Positions 18,885 to 27,407 of a stretch of DNA of 64,000 nt are shown here, piece after piece (position 1 is the first letter of the stretch; every line of letters starts with the position of its first letter). Below the pieces are notes generated by a model that made no database searches, was not told the origin of the DNA, and saw only the letters and a list, made by a program, of their open reading frames with translations. Where the stretch lies: positions 2,108,001-2,172,000 of the forward strand of contig NZ_VFME01000001.1 of NCBI RefSeq assembly GCF_006714895.1, read 5' to 3'. The translations under genes were made by a program, and so were the position numbers. The DNA is from Gramella sp. Hel_I_59 (lineage in GTDB: Bacteria > Bacteroidota > Bacteroidia > Flavobacteriales > Flavobacteriaceae).

Positions 18885-20489
18885 TTAGTAACCCTCGTTC
18901 TGAGTTAGATTCGGGTTGGAAATAATCGCCGATGCCGGGATTGGATATAATGTTCTGTAATCTTCAGAAGCATCTTTATAACCCCATGCTTCAGTAAATT
19001 TACCAAAACGGATCAGGTCATTTCTTCTCCACATTTCTGAATAAAGTTCTCTACCTCGTTCATCGATAAGATCTTCAGAAGTAACTGAACTAAGCGGCGA
19101 AGCCTTACGAATCGTTCTAAGTTCATTTACCAGTTCTGTAGCATCTCCACCACCACCGTTAAGTGCAGCTTCAGCTTTCATAAGATGTGCATCTGCATAT
19201 CTAAAGACGATCTTGTGTCCAGCAAACGAACCGTTAGTTGGGTGATACTTGATCACACGAACTCCAGTTGACTGACCGTTACCTAAAAGTCCAGGAAGTT
19301 CCTTAGTAAAGCTAAGATCTTTACCGGCTTCAGCCTGTAATTTAGAACCGTCGATACCATACTGCTGACCAACTAGCATCCCAAATCCAATTTGAGATCC
19401 GTCAAGCATACCATCACCATCTTCATCGATTTCATCTGCTACACCATCGCCATCAAAGTCAACTCCCACAGGAGAACCTTCAGTTGGAACATATCCTCTA
19501 CGTTCTTCCTGACCATCGCCCATAAAATTTGAATTTGGATCACCTTCGAAAAGGTCATAAAATTCAGCTAATGTGGTAAAACCATTCCAACCACCACCAC
19601 CATTGGCAGGTGTATTCTGGTTGTAATGTAAAGTGTGCCACATAATATTTCCTACTCCGGATGTTGTATACCAGATAGTTTCGCTATCAAGTTTTGGAGA
19701 GAAAATACCAAAGTATCCTTCCTCAAGACCAAATCCCATAGCGCTAATCGCATCAACATTGCTAATTACCTGTTGCATGTCACCAGCGTCTGGAGAACCT
19801 GTTCCTGTATAAACGTGCTTGTTAAGGTACATTTTAGCAAGCATGAAGTGAACAGCTGCTTTAGTAGCACGATTCGTAGCTTCAGTCTCAGGAGAGGCCG
19901 TAGCAATATTTGATGCCGCGGTATTAAGATCTTCCATAATAAAGTCAAAAGCTTCAGCTCTGGACATTACTATAGGATCTACTTCGATTCCTTCATCTGG
20001 TCCTCTAAATGGTACCTGGCCATAAAGATCCATTACCCAGAATGTAGCGAAAGCTCTTAAAAACCTAGCTTCTGCTTCCTGTTGTGGAGTGGCATTACTC
20101 CTATCGTCAATAATTTCAGTAGTTCTGAAAATGATAGAGTTCTGCTCATTCCAGGTATCTCTTACATGCTGGTGAATTGGAGACCAGCTGTGTTGATGTA
20201 ATGTTCTCCATACACCATTATCTCCCCAGTCTGTTCCTCTGGTTGGTACCAGAAATTCATCTGTACTTACCTCGTTAAGAGCATACAGGTTAGCCTGGTT
20301 TTCTAATTGTCCCCGTACAGCATCATAGATACCGCTTAAGGTCGCATCTACGTCACCAACTCCGGTAAACTCTCCGGTCTGGTTCACGATGATCGAATCT
20401 GTTTCCTCAATTTCCAGGTCTGTACATGCACTAAAGACAAGCAGTGCACAGGCTGGAATTAAAGTAAAATACTTTCTATTTTTCATCAT
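18885..20489 (-). CDS. SusD/RagB-family outer-membrane lipoprotein
   Basis: The 534-residue protein has a lipoprotein signal (LLVFSAC near residue 22) and the helical TPR-rich SusD fold: EARFLRAFATFWVMDLYGQVPF near residue 125 is the typical RagB/SusD core, and the C-terminus carries ELYSEMWRRNDLIRFG and YPIPASAI. SusD proteins cap the SusC channel and bind the ligand at the cell surface. An Asp-rich stretch near residues 345-365 (DFDGDGVADEIDEDGDG) looks like an inserted calcium loop. It is 8 bases downstream of susC. Ligand type cannot be read from sequence. Two adjacent ATGs at 20489 and 20486 are equally usable starts. Confidence 0.95.
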   Translation of the reverse strand: MMKNRKYFTLIPACALLVFSACTDLEIEETDSIIVNQTGEFTGVGDVDATLSGIYDAVRGQLENQANLYALNEVSTDEFLVPTRGTDWGDNGVWRTLHQHSWSPIHQHVRDTWNEQNSIIFRTTEIIDDRSNATPQQEAEARFLRAFATFWVMDLYGQVPFRGPDEGIEVDPIVMSRAEAFDFIMEDLNTAASNIATASPETEATNRATKAAVHFMLAKMYLNKHVYTGTGSPDAGDMQQVISNVDAISAMGFGLEEGYFGIFSPKLDSETIWYTTSGVGNIMWHTLHYNQNTPANGGGGWNGFTTLAEFYDLFEGDPNSNFMGDGQEERRGYVPTEGSPVGVDFDGDGVADEIDEDGDGMLDGSQIGFGMLVGQQYGIDGSKLQAEAGKDLSFTKELPGLLGNGQSTGVRVIKYHPTNGSFAGHKIVFRYADAHLMKAEAALNGGGGDATELVNELRTIRKASPLSSVTSEDLIDERGRELYSEMWRRNDLIRFGKFTEAWGYKDASEDYRTLYPIPASAIISNPNLTQNEGY

Positions 20490-20497
20490 TAATTTTT

Positions 20498-23400
20498 TTA
20501 AAATTTAGCATTTAATCCAAAGGTTACCGTTCTAGGTCTAGGGAATGCTGTATAATCGATACCAGCTGTTGGTAAACCATTTAGTGATTTATCTACACTA
20601 ACTTCTGGGTCAAGACCTGAATAGTCTGTGATCACGAAAAGGTTTTGTCCATTTACGTAAACTCTAAGGTTTTCTACAAAAGAATCTTCAGCAAGAGGAA
20701 TGGTATAACCAAGACTTGCATTCTGTAATCTTAAGAAATCACCTTTTTCAAGGAATCTTGTAGATACATCTGGAGCATTCGCTGGAAGCTCTCCGTTAGT
20801 AAGTACATCTGTAGTTACGTTTCTACCACTGTTTATACTACCTGCAGTAAAAAATGCATTTGCAGTGTTGTTATAGATATAGTGACCAAACTGTCCTGCA
20901 AAGAAGATAGAGGCATCAAAGTTTCCAAATTCAGCTCTGGTATTAATACCAAGGTTTGTAGTTGGCAGTGCACTCTTATCGACAAATTGTTGAGCATCTC
21001 CATTAGGATAGATAGAAAGACCATTTTCGTCAAATCCACCAAACTCTCTTAAGTAATAAGAAAACAATGGACGACCTTCAGCTAATAACTGAGCGAAAGC
21101 TCCTGTTAATCCCTGACCTGAAATTTGAGCCGTCTGGATCAAACCATCAAAATCCTGAAGTTCGTTATCATTGTAAGCTACGTTGAAACCAAAGTTCCAG
21201 AAGAAGTTGTCGTTGTCGATTAGATCATAGTCAATCGCGAATTCAACACCTTTGTTAATTACACTTGCATCTAAATTCTGGAAAGTGAAAGGTACCGGTG
21301 AAGGCTGAGCCTGTTCTGCTACAAGAAGAAGATCCTGGGTGTCCTTGTAGTAAAAATCGATACTACCAGATAATCTATCATTCATGAAACCATAATCGAT
21401 CCCGACGTTAGCCTGAGCAGTTTCTTCCCATTTCAATCCTGGGTTAGCAAATCCTGCAGTTCCAAGTCCACCACCATTTATGTTTCCACCATTATCAATT
21501 CCGTAGCCATTAAGCACACGACGAATCGTAAAGTTTCCATATCCAAGACCTTCCTGGTTACCTGTGATACCATAACCAAGTCTAAGTTTCAAGGTAGATA
21601 AAGCGTCTGGAGAAAAATCCTCCTGGTCGATCTTCCATGCGAATGCACCTGAAGGGAAATAACCATATCTGTCATCAGGACCAAATCTTGAAGATCCATC
21701 TGCTCTCATGGTGAACGTAAATAAGTATTTGTCCATCAAAGAGTAGTTCAACCTAGTAAAGAATGACTGAATTTCATCTGTATTATCGTAAGTACCACTT
21801 GTAAGAACTCTGGTATTGATTCCACCTGGCCCATTTACAGCTTCTCCTAATACAGGACCATTATCTGTAAATAATCTGTCTACAAGTAGTCCATCAGCAT
21901 TGTAACGTAACTGGTTAAAACCACCATTTACCGCTCCATATAAAGCATCAATATCGCCTCTTAATTCTGAAGACATTGCTCCATTGTCTGTAGATGCAAA
22001 TCCGAAACCATTAGCATATCTTCCTTCTCTCTGGAAATCCTGGAAAGAATAACCAACTAAAGCTGAAAAAGTAGAGTTATCGAACTGCTTATCATAGTTT
22101 ACTACAAACTCCATTAATCTGTTCGTAGCTTCAAGATCGTTTAACTGAGCACGACCATTTCCTGGTGATCCATTATCGAAGTTGATAACGTTTCCTGAAA
22201 CTGAAGCATTTTGCTCAGATTCAGCTCTATCATAACCTAATGTTACTTTTGCATTCAGATTTTCAAGAATATCATAATCTGCAGAAAGGTTTAAAAGAAT
22301 TCTGTCAGTTTCTGTTTCATTACGAACATACTCAAGAATCTCCAATGGGTTTCTACTGTTTCCAACCGGGTCAAAACTTACTTCAGCAGGCCATGTTGGA
22401 TTTGCGTAATACGCTGCACCCAGCAAGTCACCTGTAGATGGACCGTCATTACCAATTGGCGCCGCTTCATCCTGTACATTAGAAAGTGTCAATTGTAAAC
22501 CAAGATTTAACTTATCATCAAAGAATCTTTGATTAGCATTTAAACGACCTGTAAGACGTTCCATTTTTGAATTCTCAACTACACCTTCAATTCCATTATA
22601 TCCTAAGGATACACGAAGGTTACCAGAACTATAACTGTTCATATAAGATAATGCATGGTTTTGAGAGATCGCAGTTCTAAGGATCTGATCCTGCCAGTCT
22701 GTGTCTGCACCAAAATCCTGAGCATCTCTGTCTCCGCCGTATTGATCTACAGCATCTAAAAATTGTTCAGCATTTAAAAGATCAAATTCATTGGCGGCAT
22801 TTGCTATACTTACAGAACCATCATAAGTAAAAGAACCTCCCTGGGCTCCTCTACCAGACTTGGTCTGAATGATCACAACACCATTGGCACCTCTGGAACC
22901 ATAAATTGCTGTTGCAGAAGCATCTTTTAAAACACTTATACTTTCAATATCGCTAGGATTAAGGAAGTTTAATGGATTTCTTGAAGAGCTAGATCCAATT
23001 CCAAGGTCACCACCACCTGCAGCAGTAGCATCACCAGCTAATGGCACACCATCTACAACGAATAATGGATTGTTATTAGATCTTACTGAAGTTGTCCCTC
23101 GAATACGAAGTGCAATTCCAGCTCCAGGCTCACCACTTGCCTGTGTTATCTGTACACCAGCTGTTTTACCCTGAATCAATTCTTCCGGGGAAGAAATGTT
23201 ACCCTTATTAAATTCTTCAGAAGTTACTGAAGCAACTGCACCGGTTGCATCCCTTACAGTTGTGGTTCCATAACCAATTAAAACTATCTCCTCCAGTTCA
23301 GAAGCATCCGTTTCAAGGTTTACATCGATAGTCTCACGACCGCTCACCTTGACTTCCTGCGTTACATATCCAACGAAGCTGTACATAAGCGTAGCATCTG

Positions 23401-23596
23401 CCGGAACATTGTTGATGGTATAATTACCATCAAAATCTGTAGTGGTACCCGTCGATGTTCCCTTAATGGAAACGGTTGCACCGGGCAGCGGACCACTCTC
23501 ATCTGTCACTGTTCCGGTTACAGTTTGCGCTTTTGCCATACCGAAGGTAATAAGTGCTCCGATTAACAAAAGGCTCCTGAAAATCAATTTTCTCAT
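20498..23596 (-). CDS. SusC/RagA-family TonB-linked outer-membrane channel
   Basis: The 1,032-residue protein has a signal peptide ending AKAQ, then a carboxypeptidase-regulatory-like domain (VTGTVTDESGPLPGATV), a TonB-box region, and a plug domain with the SusC signature around VFVVDGVPL and LNPSDIESISVLKDASATAIYGSRGANGVVII (split here by position about 185-250). The remainder is the 22-strand barrel, ending in an aromatic-rich strand (FGLNAKF). It imports ligands delivered by SusD using TonB energy. It is first in the operon with SusD, behind a 284-base upstream region. No sigma/anti-sigma pair or hybrid two-component sensor adjoins it. Confidence 0.95.
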   Translation of the reverse strand: MRKLIFRSLLLIGALITFGMAKAQTVTGTVTDESGPLPGATVSIKGTSTGTTTDFDGNYTINNVPADATLMYSFVGYVTQEVKVSGRETIDVNLETDASELEEIVLIGYGTTTVRDATGAVASVTSEEFNKGNISSPEELIQGKTAGVQITQASGEPGAGIALRIRGTTSVRSNNNPLFVVDGVPLAGDATAAGGGDLGIGSSSSRNPLNFLNPSDIESISVLKDASATAIYGSRGANGVVIIQTKSGRGAQGGSFTYDGSVSIANAANEFDLLNAEQFLDAVDQYGGDRDAQDFGADTDWQDQILRTAISQNHALSYMNSYSSGNLRVSLGYNGIEGVVENSKMERLTGRLNANQRFFDDKLNLGLQLTLSNVQDEAAPIGNDGPSTGDLLGAAYYANPTWPAEVSFDPVGNSRNPLEILEYVRNETETDRILLNLSADYDILENLNAKVTLGYDRAESEQNASVSGNVINFDNGSPGNGRAQLNDLEATNRLMEFVVNYDKQFDNSTFSALVGYSFQDFQREGRYANGFGFASTDNGAMSSELRGDIDALYGAVNGGFNQLRYNADGLLVDRLFTDNGPVLGEAVNGPGGINTRVLTSGTYDNTDEIQSFFTRLNYSLMDKYLFTFTMRADGSSRFGPDDRYGYFPSGAFAWKIDQEDFSPDALSTLKLRLGYGITGNQEGLGYGNFTIRRVLNGYGIDNGGNINGGGLGTAGFANPGLKWEETAQANVGIDYGFMNDRLSGSIDFYYKDTQDLLLVAEQAQPSPVPFTFQNLDASVINKGVEFAIDYDLIDNDNFFWNFGFNVAYNDNELQDFDGLIQTAQISGQGLTGAFAQLLAEGRPLFSYYLREFGGFDENGLSIYPNGDAQQFVDKSALPTTNLGINTRAEFGNFDASIFFAGQFGHYIYNNTANAFFTAGSINSGRNVTTDVLTNGELPANAPDVSTRFLEKGDFLRLQNASLGYTIPLAEDSFVENLRVYVNGQNLFVITDYSGLDPEVSVDKSLNGLPTAGIDYTAFPRPRTVTFGLNAKF

Positions 23597-23619
23597 AAGT
23601 TAAAGTTTTAGTTGGAATC

Positions 23620-23638
23620 GCTCAAATACACGTTGAGC
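23620..23638. repeat. Inverted repeat in the susC leader
   Basis: GCTCAA and TTGAGC are separated by 7 bases, 24 bases before the susC start. It could be a leader hairpin or an operator. A near-match -7 sequence on the minus strand (TGTATTTG) overlaps it, but one key base differs. Confidence 0.35.
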
Positions 23639-23701
23639 ACGATAAATTTATATAATTTATTGTTAACAAAACAATCGACATTCTGAATTTATAGGATTTC
23701 G

Positions 23702-23711
23702 CAAACGTTTG
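23702..23711. promoter_or_regulatory. Palindrome CAAACGTTTG, possible LacI-type operator
   Basis: A perfect 10-bp palindrome with a central CG lies 106 bases upstream of the susC start. Central-CG palindromes of this kind are typical of LacI-family operators. No LacI-family gene lies in the window, so the assignment rests on shape alone. Confidence 0.35.
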
Positions 23712-23755
23712 AAATTTTTAAACGTCAATTTCTTGCAGCAATTTTTAAAGAATCC

Positions 23756-23799
23756 TCAAAAAGATGGCGATAATGCAATGAAATCAGCATTATCGCCAT
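23756..23799 (-). terminator. Terminator after GMC/subunit-3 genes
   Basis: A perfect 13-bp stem (ATGGCGATAATGC with its complement, 10-base loop) is followed in the minus direction by CTTTTTG. It ends the 26237-23881 unit before susC begins. Confidence 0.85.
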
Positions 23800-23880
23800 A
23801 TTATTAAAAATTTCACAATTTGATTTTTTTTACCAACAACTGTTGATAAATCTCAAATTTTTAGGATTATGACTAAGAAT

Positions 23881-24525
23881 CTATAAAGACATCGCTTTTC
23901 CGCCACCAAGTTCACTTACCGGGCCGCAAGGAATATATTCTCCAGGAATTGGATCATACCACATAACATTCTCACCCACTTCTTCGCTGTTCTTCCATGC
24001 CCATATCGCCATATCCCGAACGTTATTCAGATAAGCATAAGCTCCGGCATCTGAATCCATTTCAACATCAGGCTCCTGATTTTGTGCATCCTGAGTCTCG
24101 GTATTACGTTTCATATATTTCTCCTGATCTGCCGGAGTCGCTTTTAGATACTTCTTAAGTATCTGATCATAATCTTCTTTCGCTCCATCGTCCTGTGATT
24201 TTTCGAATTCTTTTTCAAAGGCTTGTGCAAAAGCATCTGCAGATCGTTTAAATTCTTTAGCTCTTTCCGGTTCAGCCACGGTATCCATGTAAGAATCAAT
24301 GAACTGTGCAATATTAAGATCTGAAGCTCCGGGTGTATCTGTCGCGGGTAAAATAGTATCGAGTACCTGTTTTAATGCGAGTCCGTTTGAAGCACTTAGG
24401 TATACCGGTTGCCAGTCATAATCAGGTTCATTCTTGCAGCTTTGCAAAAGACTTAATGCCGAAGGCCCTACTACAAAAACTCCTGCACCCAGTCCGAGAT
24501 TTTTTATTAATTGTCTTCTATTCAT
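23881..24525 (-). CDS. Gluconate 2-dehydrogenase subunit 3-family protein
   Basis: This 214-residue protein begins MNRRQLIKNLGLGAGVFVVG, a twin-arginine-type signal followed by a hydrophobic stretch and LQSC, so it may be both Tat-exported and lipidated. The body matches the small gamma subunit (subunit 3) of membrane-bound gluconate and fructose dehydrogenases and of glucoside 3-dehydrogenases: an LKQVLDTILPATDTPGA opening, conserved in the family, then helices. It lies 11 bases after the GMC gene and is its expected partner, needed for export and stability of the flavin subunit, which has no signal of its own. No cytochrome subunit is encoded nearby. Confidence 0.88.
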   Translation of the reverse strand: MNRRQLIKNLGLGAGVFVVGPSALSLLQSCKNEPDYDWQPVYLSASNGLALKQVLDTILPATDTPGASDLNIAQFIDSYMDTVAEPERAKEFKRSADAFAQAFEKEFEKSQDDGAKEDYDQILKKYLKATPADQEKYMKRNTETQDAQNQEPDVEMDSDAGAYAYLNNVRDMAIWAWKNSEEVGENVMWYDPIPGEYIPCGPVSELGGGKAMSL

Positions 24526-24536
24526 GATAAAATCTT

Positions 24537-26237
24537 TTATGCATTAGACTTCTTAAAGTTTTTCGAGGCATGATCTGCCGCTCTTGCGGTCATGGCCATA
24601 TAAGTTAACGACGGGTTCTGGCAACCGGCAGAAGTCATAAATGCTCCATCGGTTACGTATACGTTTTTAGCCTCGTGAACCTGGTTATTTCCGTTAAGTA
24701 CAGATGTTTTAGGATCTCTACCCATTCTGGCCATCCCCATTTCGTGTATTCCAAGACCTGGCGCACCAATATCATCGTAACCACTAACATCTTTAAATCC
24801 AGCTTTTTCAAGCATTTGTACAGCCTGATCTACCATATCCTTACGCATCTTCAGCTCATTCTCTTTAAATTCGGCATCAAAAGTTACGGTTGGTAGTCCC
24901 CATTCATCCAGTTTATTATAATCAAGACTCATTTTATTTTCGTGATATGGCAGAGTTTCACCAAAGCCCATCAATCCCATATTCCAGCCTCCTGGTTCTG
25001 TCACCGCTTTCTTAAGATCTTCACCATAACCTGCTTCCGCAACGCTATCTGCCCAGTTCGTACGACTGGCACCTCCCTGGTAACCATAACCTCTCAAGAA
25101 ATCAACTTCATTATTCCCGTTAAGGTTTCTGAATCTTGGCAGGTATATACCATTTGGCTTTCTTCCTTTATAATACATATCCTGAAAACCATCATAATTA
25201 CCAGATGCCCCAGCTTTAAAATGGTGATCCATCACATTATGTCCTAGTTCTCCTGAATCATTCCCCATACCATCAGGGAAACGATCAGATTTTGATTGCA
25301 TTAAAATACTTGCAGAAGCCACGGCTGAAGCACATAGAAAGACCACATTGGCTTTGAATTCCATAGTCTCTCCACTTTCAGTGTCTACAACTTTTACTCC
25401 GGTAGCAAGTTTAGTATCTGCATCATATAGAACTTCACTCACAATAGAGTTTGGTCTCAAGGTCATGTTTCCGGTTTTTTCCGCAGCAGGTAAAGTAGAA
25501 GAGTTACTACTGAAATATCCTCCATAAGGACAACCACGAATACATCTATTTCTAAACTGACATTTAGAACGGCCCTCGAACTTTTTATCACCGGTTATAT
25601 GAGCAACCCGACCGGAAGTCATTACCCGACCGTCGAAATTTTCAGAAATACTTTGTCTAAGATGATCTTCCACACAATTTAAATCCATTGGTGGTAAGAA
25701 TTGACCATCTGGCAATTGACTCAAACCTAATTTCTCACCGCAAACTCCTATATAGGATTCTACGTAATCATACCAGGGAGAAATATCCTTATATCGAATA
25801 GGCCAGTCCACTCCTGTTCCATCCTTTTTATTCGCTTCAAAATCAAGATCGCTTAATCTGTAACTATGTCTTCCCCACATAATCGATCTACCTCCAACGT
25901 GGTATCCACGCATCCAGTCAAATCTTTTTGTTTCGTTATAAGGATGCTTAATATCATCTACAAACCAGTGTTTGCTAGGTTCAGAAACAGTATAGCCGGT
26001 TCTTGCCTGCTTCAGCTGTCGTTTCTTTTCGTCTAGTGGAACCTGCCCTTTGAATTTGTAATCCCATGGATCATCGTTCATTGTTGGATAGTCCTTGACA
26101 TGCTCTACCATACGACCACGTTCCAAAACAAGTGTTTTAAAACCTTTTTCGGTAAGCTCTTTTGCTGCCCAGCCACCACTAATACCTGTTCCAACAACTA
26201 TAGCATCATAGCTGTCATTTTCATAATAGTTATTCAC
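24537..26237 (-). CDS. GMC-family FAD oxidoreductase, probable glycoside 3-dehydrogenase
   Basis: The 566-residue protein has an N-terminal FAD-binding VVGTGISGG motif near residue 15, a Cys-rich FRNRCIRGCPYGG segment near residue 228, and a C-terminal CQNPSLTYMAM active-site region typical of GMC/gluconate-2-dehydrogenase large subunits. No signal peptide is present; export by piggy-back with the Tat-signal subunit 3 is likely. The start is GTG at 26237, with an exact -7 box 42-49 bases upstream. Next to DUF1080 and sugar isomerase genes, oxidation of a glycoside C3 hydroxyl to a 3-keto sugar is the best guess. Substrate is not visible in the sequence. Confidence 0.88.
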   Translation of the reverse strand: MNNYYENDSYDAIVVGTGISGGWAAKELTEKGFKTLVLERGRMVEHVKDYPTMNDDPWDYKFKGQVPLDEKKRQLKQARTGYTVSEPSKHWFVDDIKHPYNETKRFDWMRGYHVGGRSIMWGRHSYRLSDLDFEANKKDGTGVDWPIRYKDISPWYDYVESYIGVCGEKLGLSQLPDGQFLPPMDLNCVEDHLRQSISENFDGRVMTSGRVAHITGDKKFEGRSKCQFRNRCIRGCPYGGYFSSNSSTLPAAEKTGNMTLRPNSIVSEVLYDADTKLATGVKVVDTESGETMEFKANVVFLCASAVASASILMQSKSDRFPDGMGNDSGELGHNVMDHHFKAGASGNYDGFQDMYYKGRKPNGIYLPRFRNLNGNNEVDFLRGYGYQGGASRTNWADSVAEAGYGEDLKKAVTEPGGWNMGLMGFGETLPYHENKMSLDYNKLDEWGLPTVTFDAEFKENELKMRKDMVDQAVQMLEKAGFKDVSGYDDIGAPGLGIHEMGMARMGRDPKTSVLNGNNQVHEAKNVYVTDGAFMTSAGCQNPSLTYMAMTARAADHASKNFKKSNA

Positions 26238-26278
26238 AATACATTGATTTATCGTTGAAAAAATAGTTCGAAGTCTAC

Positions 26279-26286
26279 CAAATATA
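26279..26286 (-). promoter_or_regulatory. Promoter -7 element for GMC operon
   Basis: Minus-strand TATATTTG matches TAnnTTTG exactly and lies about 42 bases before the GTG start of the GMC gene. No clear TTTG is found at the -33 position. Confidence 0.5.
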
Positions 26287-26349
26287 TAAATTTATGGCTA
26301 TAATTTTACTTCTTTAAAAAAAAGACTACATTTAATTTTCAATCTTTCA

Positions 26350-26364
26350 ATGGCTTTAAGCCAT
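26350..26364. promoter_or_regulatory. Perfect inverted repeat ATGGCTT-T-AAGCCAT
   Basis: A 7-bp inverted repeat around one central T sits between the divergent GMC and isomerase/epimerase operons, 21 bases before the plus-strand ATG and just after a near-match -7 box (TACATTTA, 26327-26334). Its position suits a repressor site for the plus-strand operon. Confidence 0.4.
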
Positions 26365-26385
26365 ACAACCTAAGCATACCAAAAA

Positions 26386-27384
26386 ATGAATTTCAGATCA
26401 CTTAGAGCCTGCAGTCTCTTTCTTGCTATTAGCCTTTCCCTGTCTACTATTTCTTGTAAGAATCAAACTGATTCCAGTAACGAGAATGAATCACAGGAAA
26501 TTGCAGAAAAAACAAATGATTCCTTATTCTTCAAAATTTCACTAGCACAATGGTCCCTACACCGCCCAATTTTTGAAGGTAGCCTGGACCCGATGGATTT
26601 TGCTGAAAAATCCAGTGAAATGGGTTTTGAAGGAGTAGAATATGTTACAAGTTTTTATGCTGAAAAAGTAAAAGATTCTAAAACTCCTGAAGAGGATCTA
26701 CAAAAAGTACTGGACACACTTAAAACCAGAAGTGAAGAATTTGGAGTGAAGAATTTACTCCTTATGATCGATGGCGAAGGAGATCTTGCAACCACCGATT
26801 CTGTAGCAAGAAACCAGGCAGTAGAAAATCATAAAAAATGGGTAGATGCCGCTCAATTTCTTGGTTGCCATTCCATAAGAGTGAATCTGTTTGGTGACGA
26901 GGAAAGAGAGAACTGGAAAAACAATTCTATAGATGCCCTCAAAAAGCTATCTGAATATGCCGCAACTAAAGACATCAATGTATTAGTAGAAAATCACGGT
27001 TATTTATCTTCAGATGCAGATCTTCTGGTTAGTGTAATGGATGCCGTTAATATGGAAAACTGCGGAACCCTGCCAGATTTCGGGAATTTCTGTTTGAAAC
27101 GTGAAGGTGGTGCCAGATGGCAGGCAGAATGTATCGAAGAGTTTCCAAAATATGAAGGCGTGGAGAAATTGATGAAACATGCAAAAGCGGTTAGTGCGAA
27201 ATCTTACACCTTCGACATGGAAGGCAACGAAGAAGTCATCGATTATAAAAAGATGCTAAAGATCGTTAAAGATGTTGGTTATACCGGCTTTATCGGTATC
27301 GAATATGAAGGAACAGACATGGATCCTGAAAAAGGTATCAATGCCACCAGAGATCTACTTATCAAAGCAGGAAAGCAAATTTAA
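26386..27384 (+). CDS. Exported sugar phosphate isomerase/epimerase-family lipoprotein
   Basis: The 332-residue protein starts with a lipoprotein signal (LSLSTISC, Cys about residue 24), then an AP-endonuclease-2/xylose-isomerase-like TIM barrel: LAQWSLHRPIFEG, a MGFEGVEYV strand, RVNLFGDEE, VLVENHGYLSS, TLPDFGNF and FIGIEYEG. The Glu, His and Asp of these strands match the metal-binding set of the family. Relatives act as isomerases, epimerases or, on 3-keto sugars, as lyases. Export places it in the periplasm or at the surface. First gene of a five-gene operon with 10-25-base spacings. Confidence 0.87.
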   Translation: MNFRSLRACSLFLAISLSLSTISCKNQTDSSNENESQEIAEKTNDSLFFKISLAQWSLHRPIFEGSLDPMDFAEKSSEMGFEGVEYVTSFYAEKVKDSKTPEEDLQKVLDTLKTRSEEFGVKNLLLMIDGEGDLATTDSVARNQAVENHKKWVDAAQFLGCHSIRVNLFGDEERENWKNNSIDALKKLSEYAATKDINVLVENHGYLSSDADLLVSVMDAVNMENCGTLPDFGNFCLKREGGARWQAECIEEFPKYEGVEKLMKHAKAVSAKSYTFDMEGNEEVIDYKKMLKIVKDVGYTGFIGIEYEGTDMDPEKGINATRDLLIKAGKQI

Positions 27385-27407
27385 ATCAATTCCAACAATT
27401 CCTTTTT

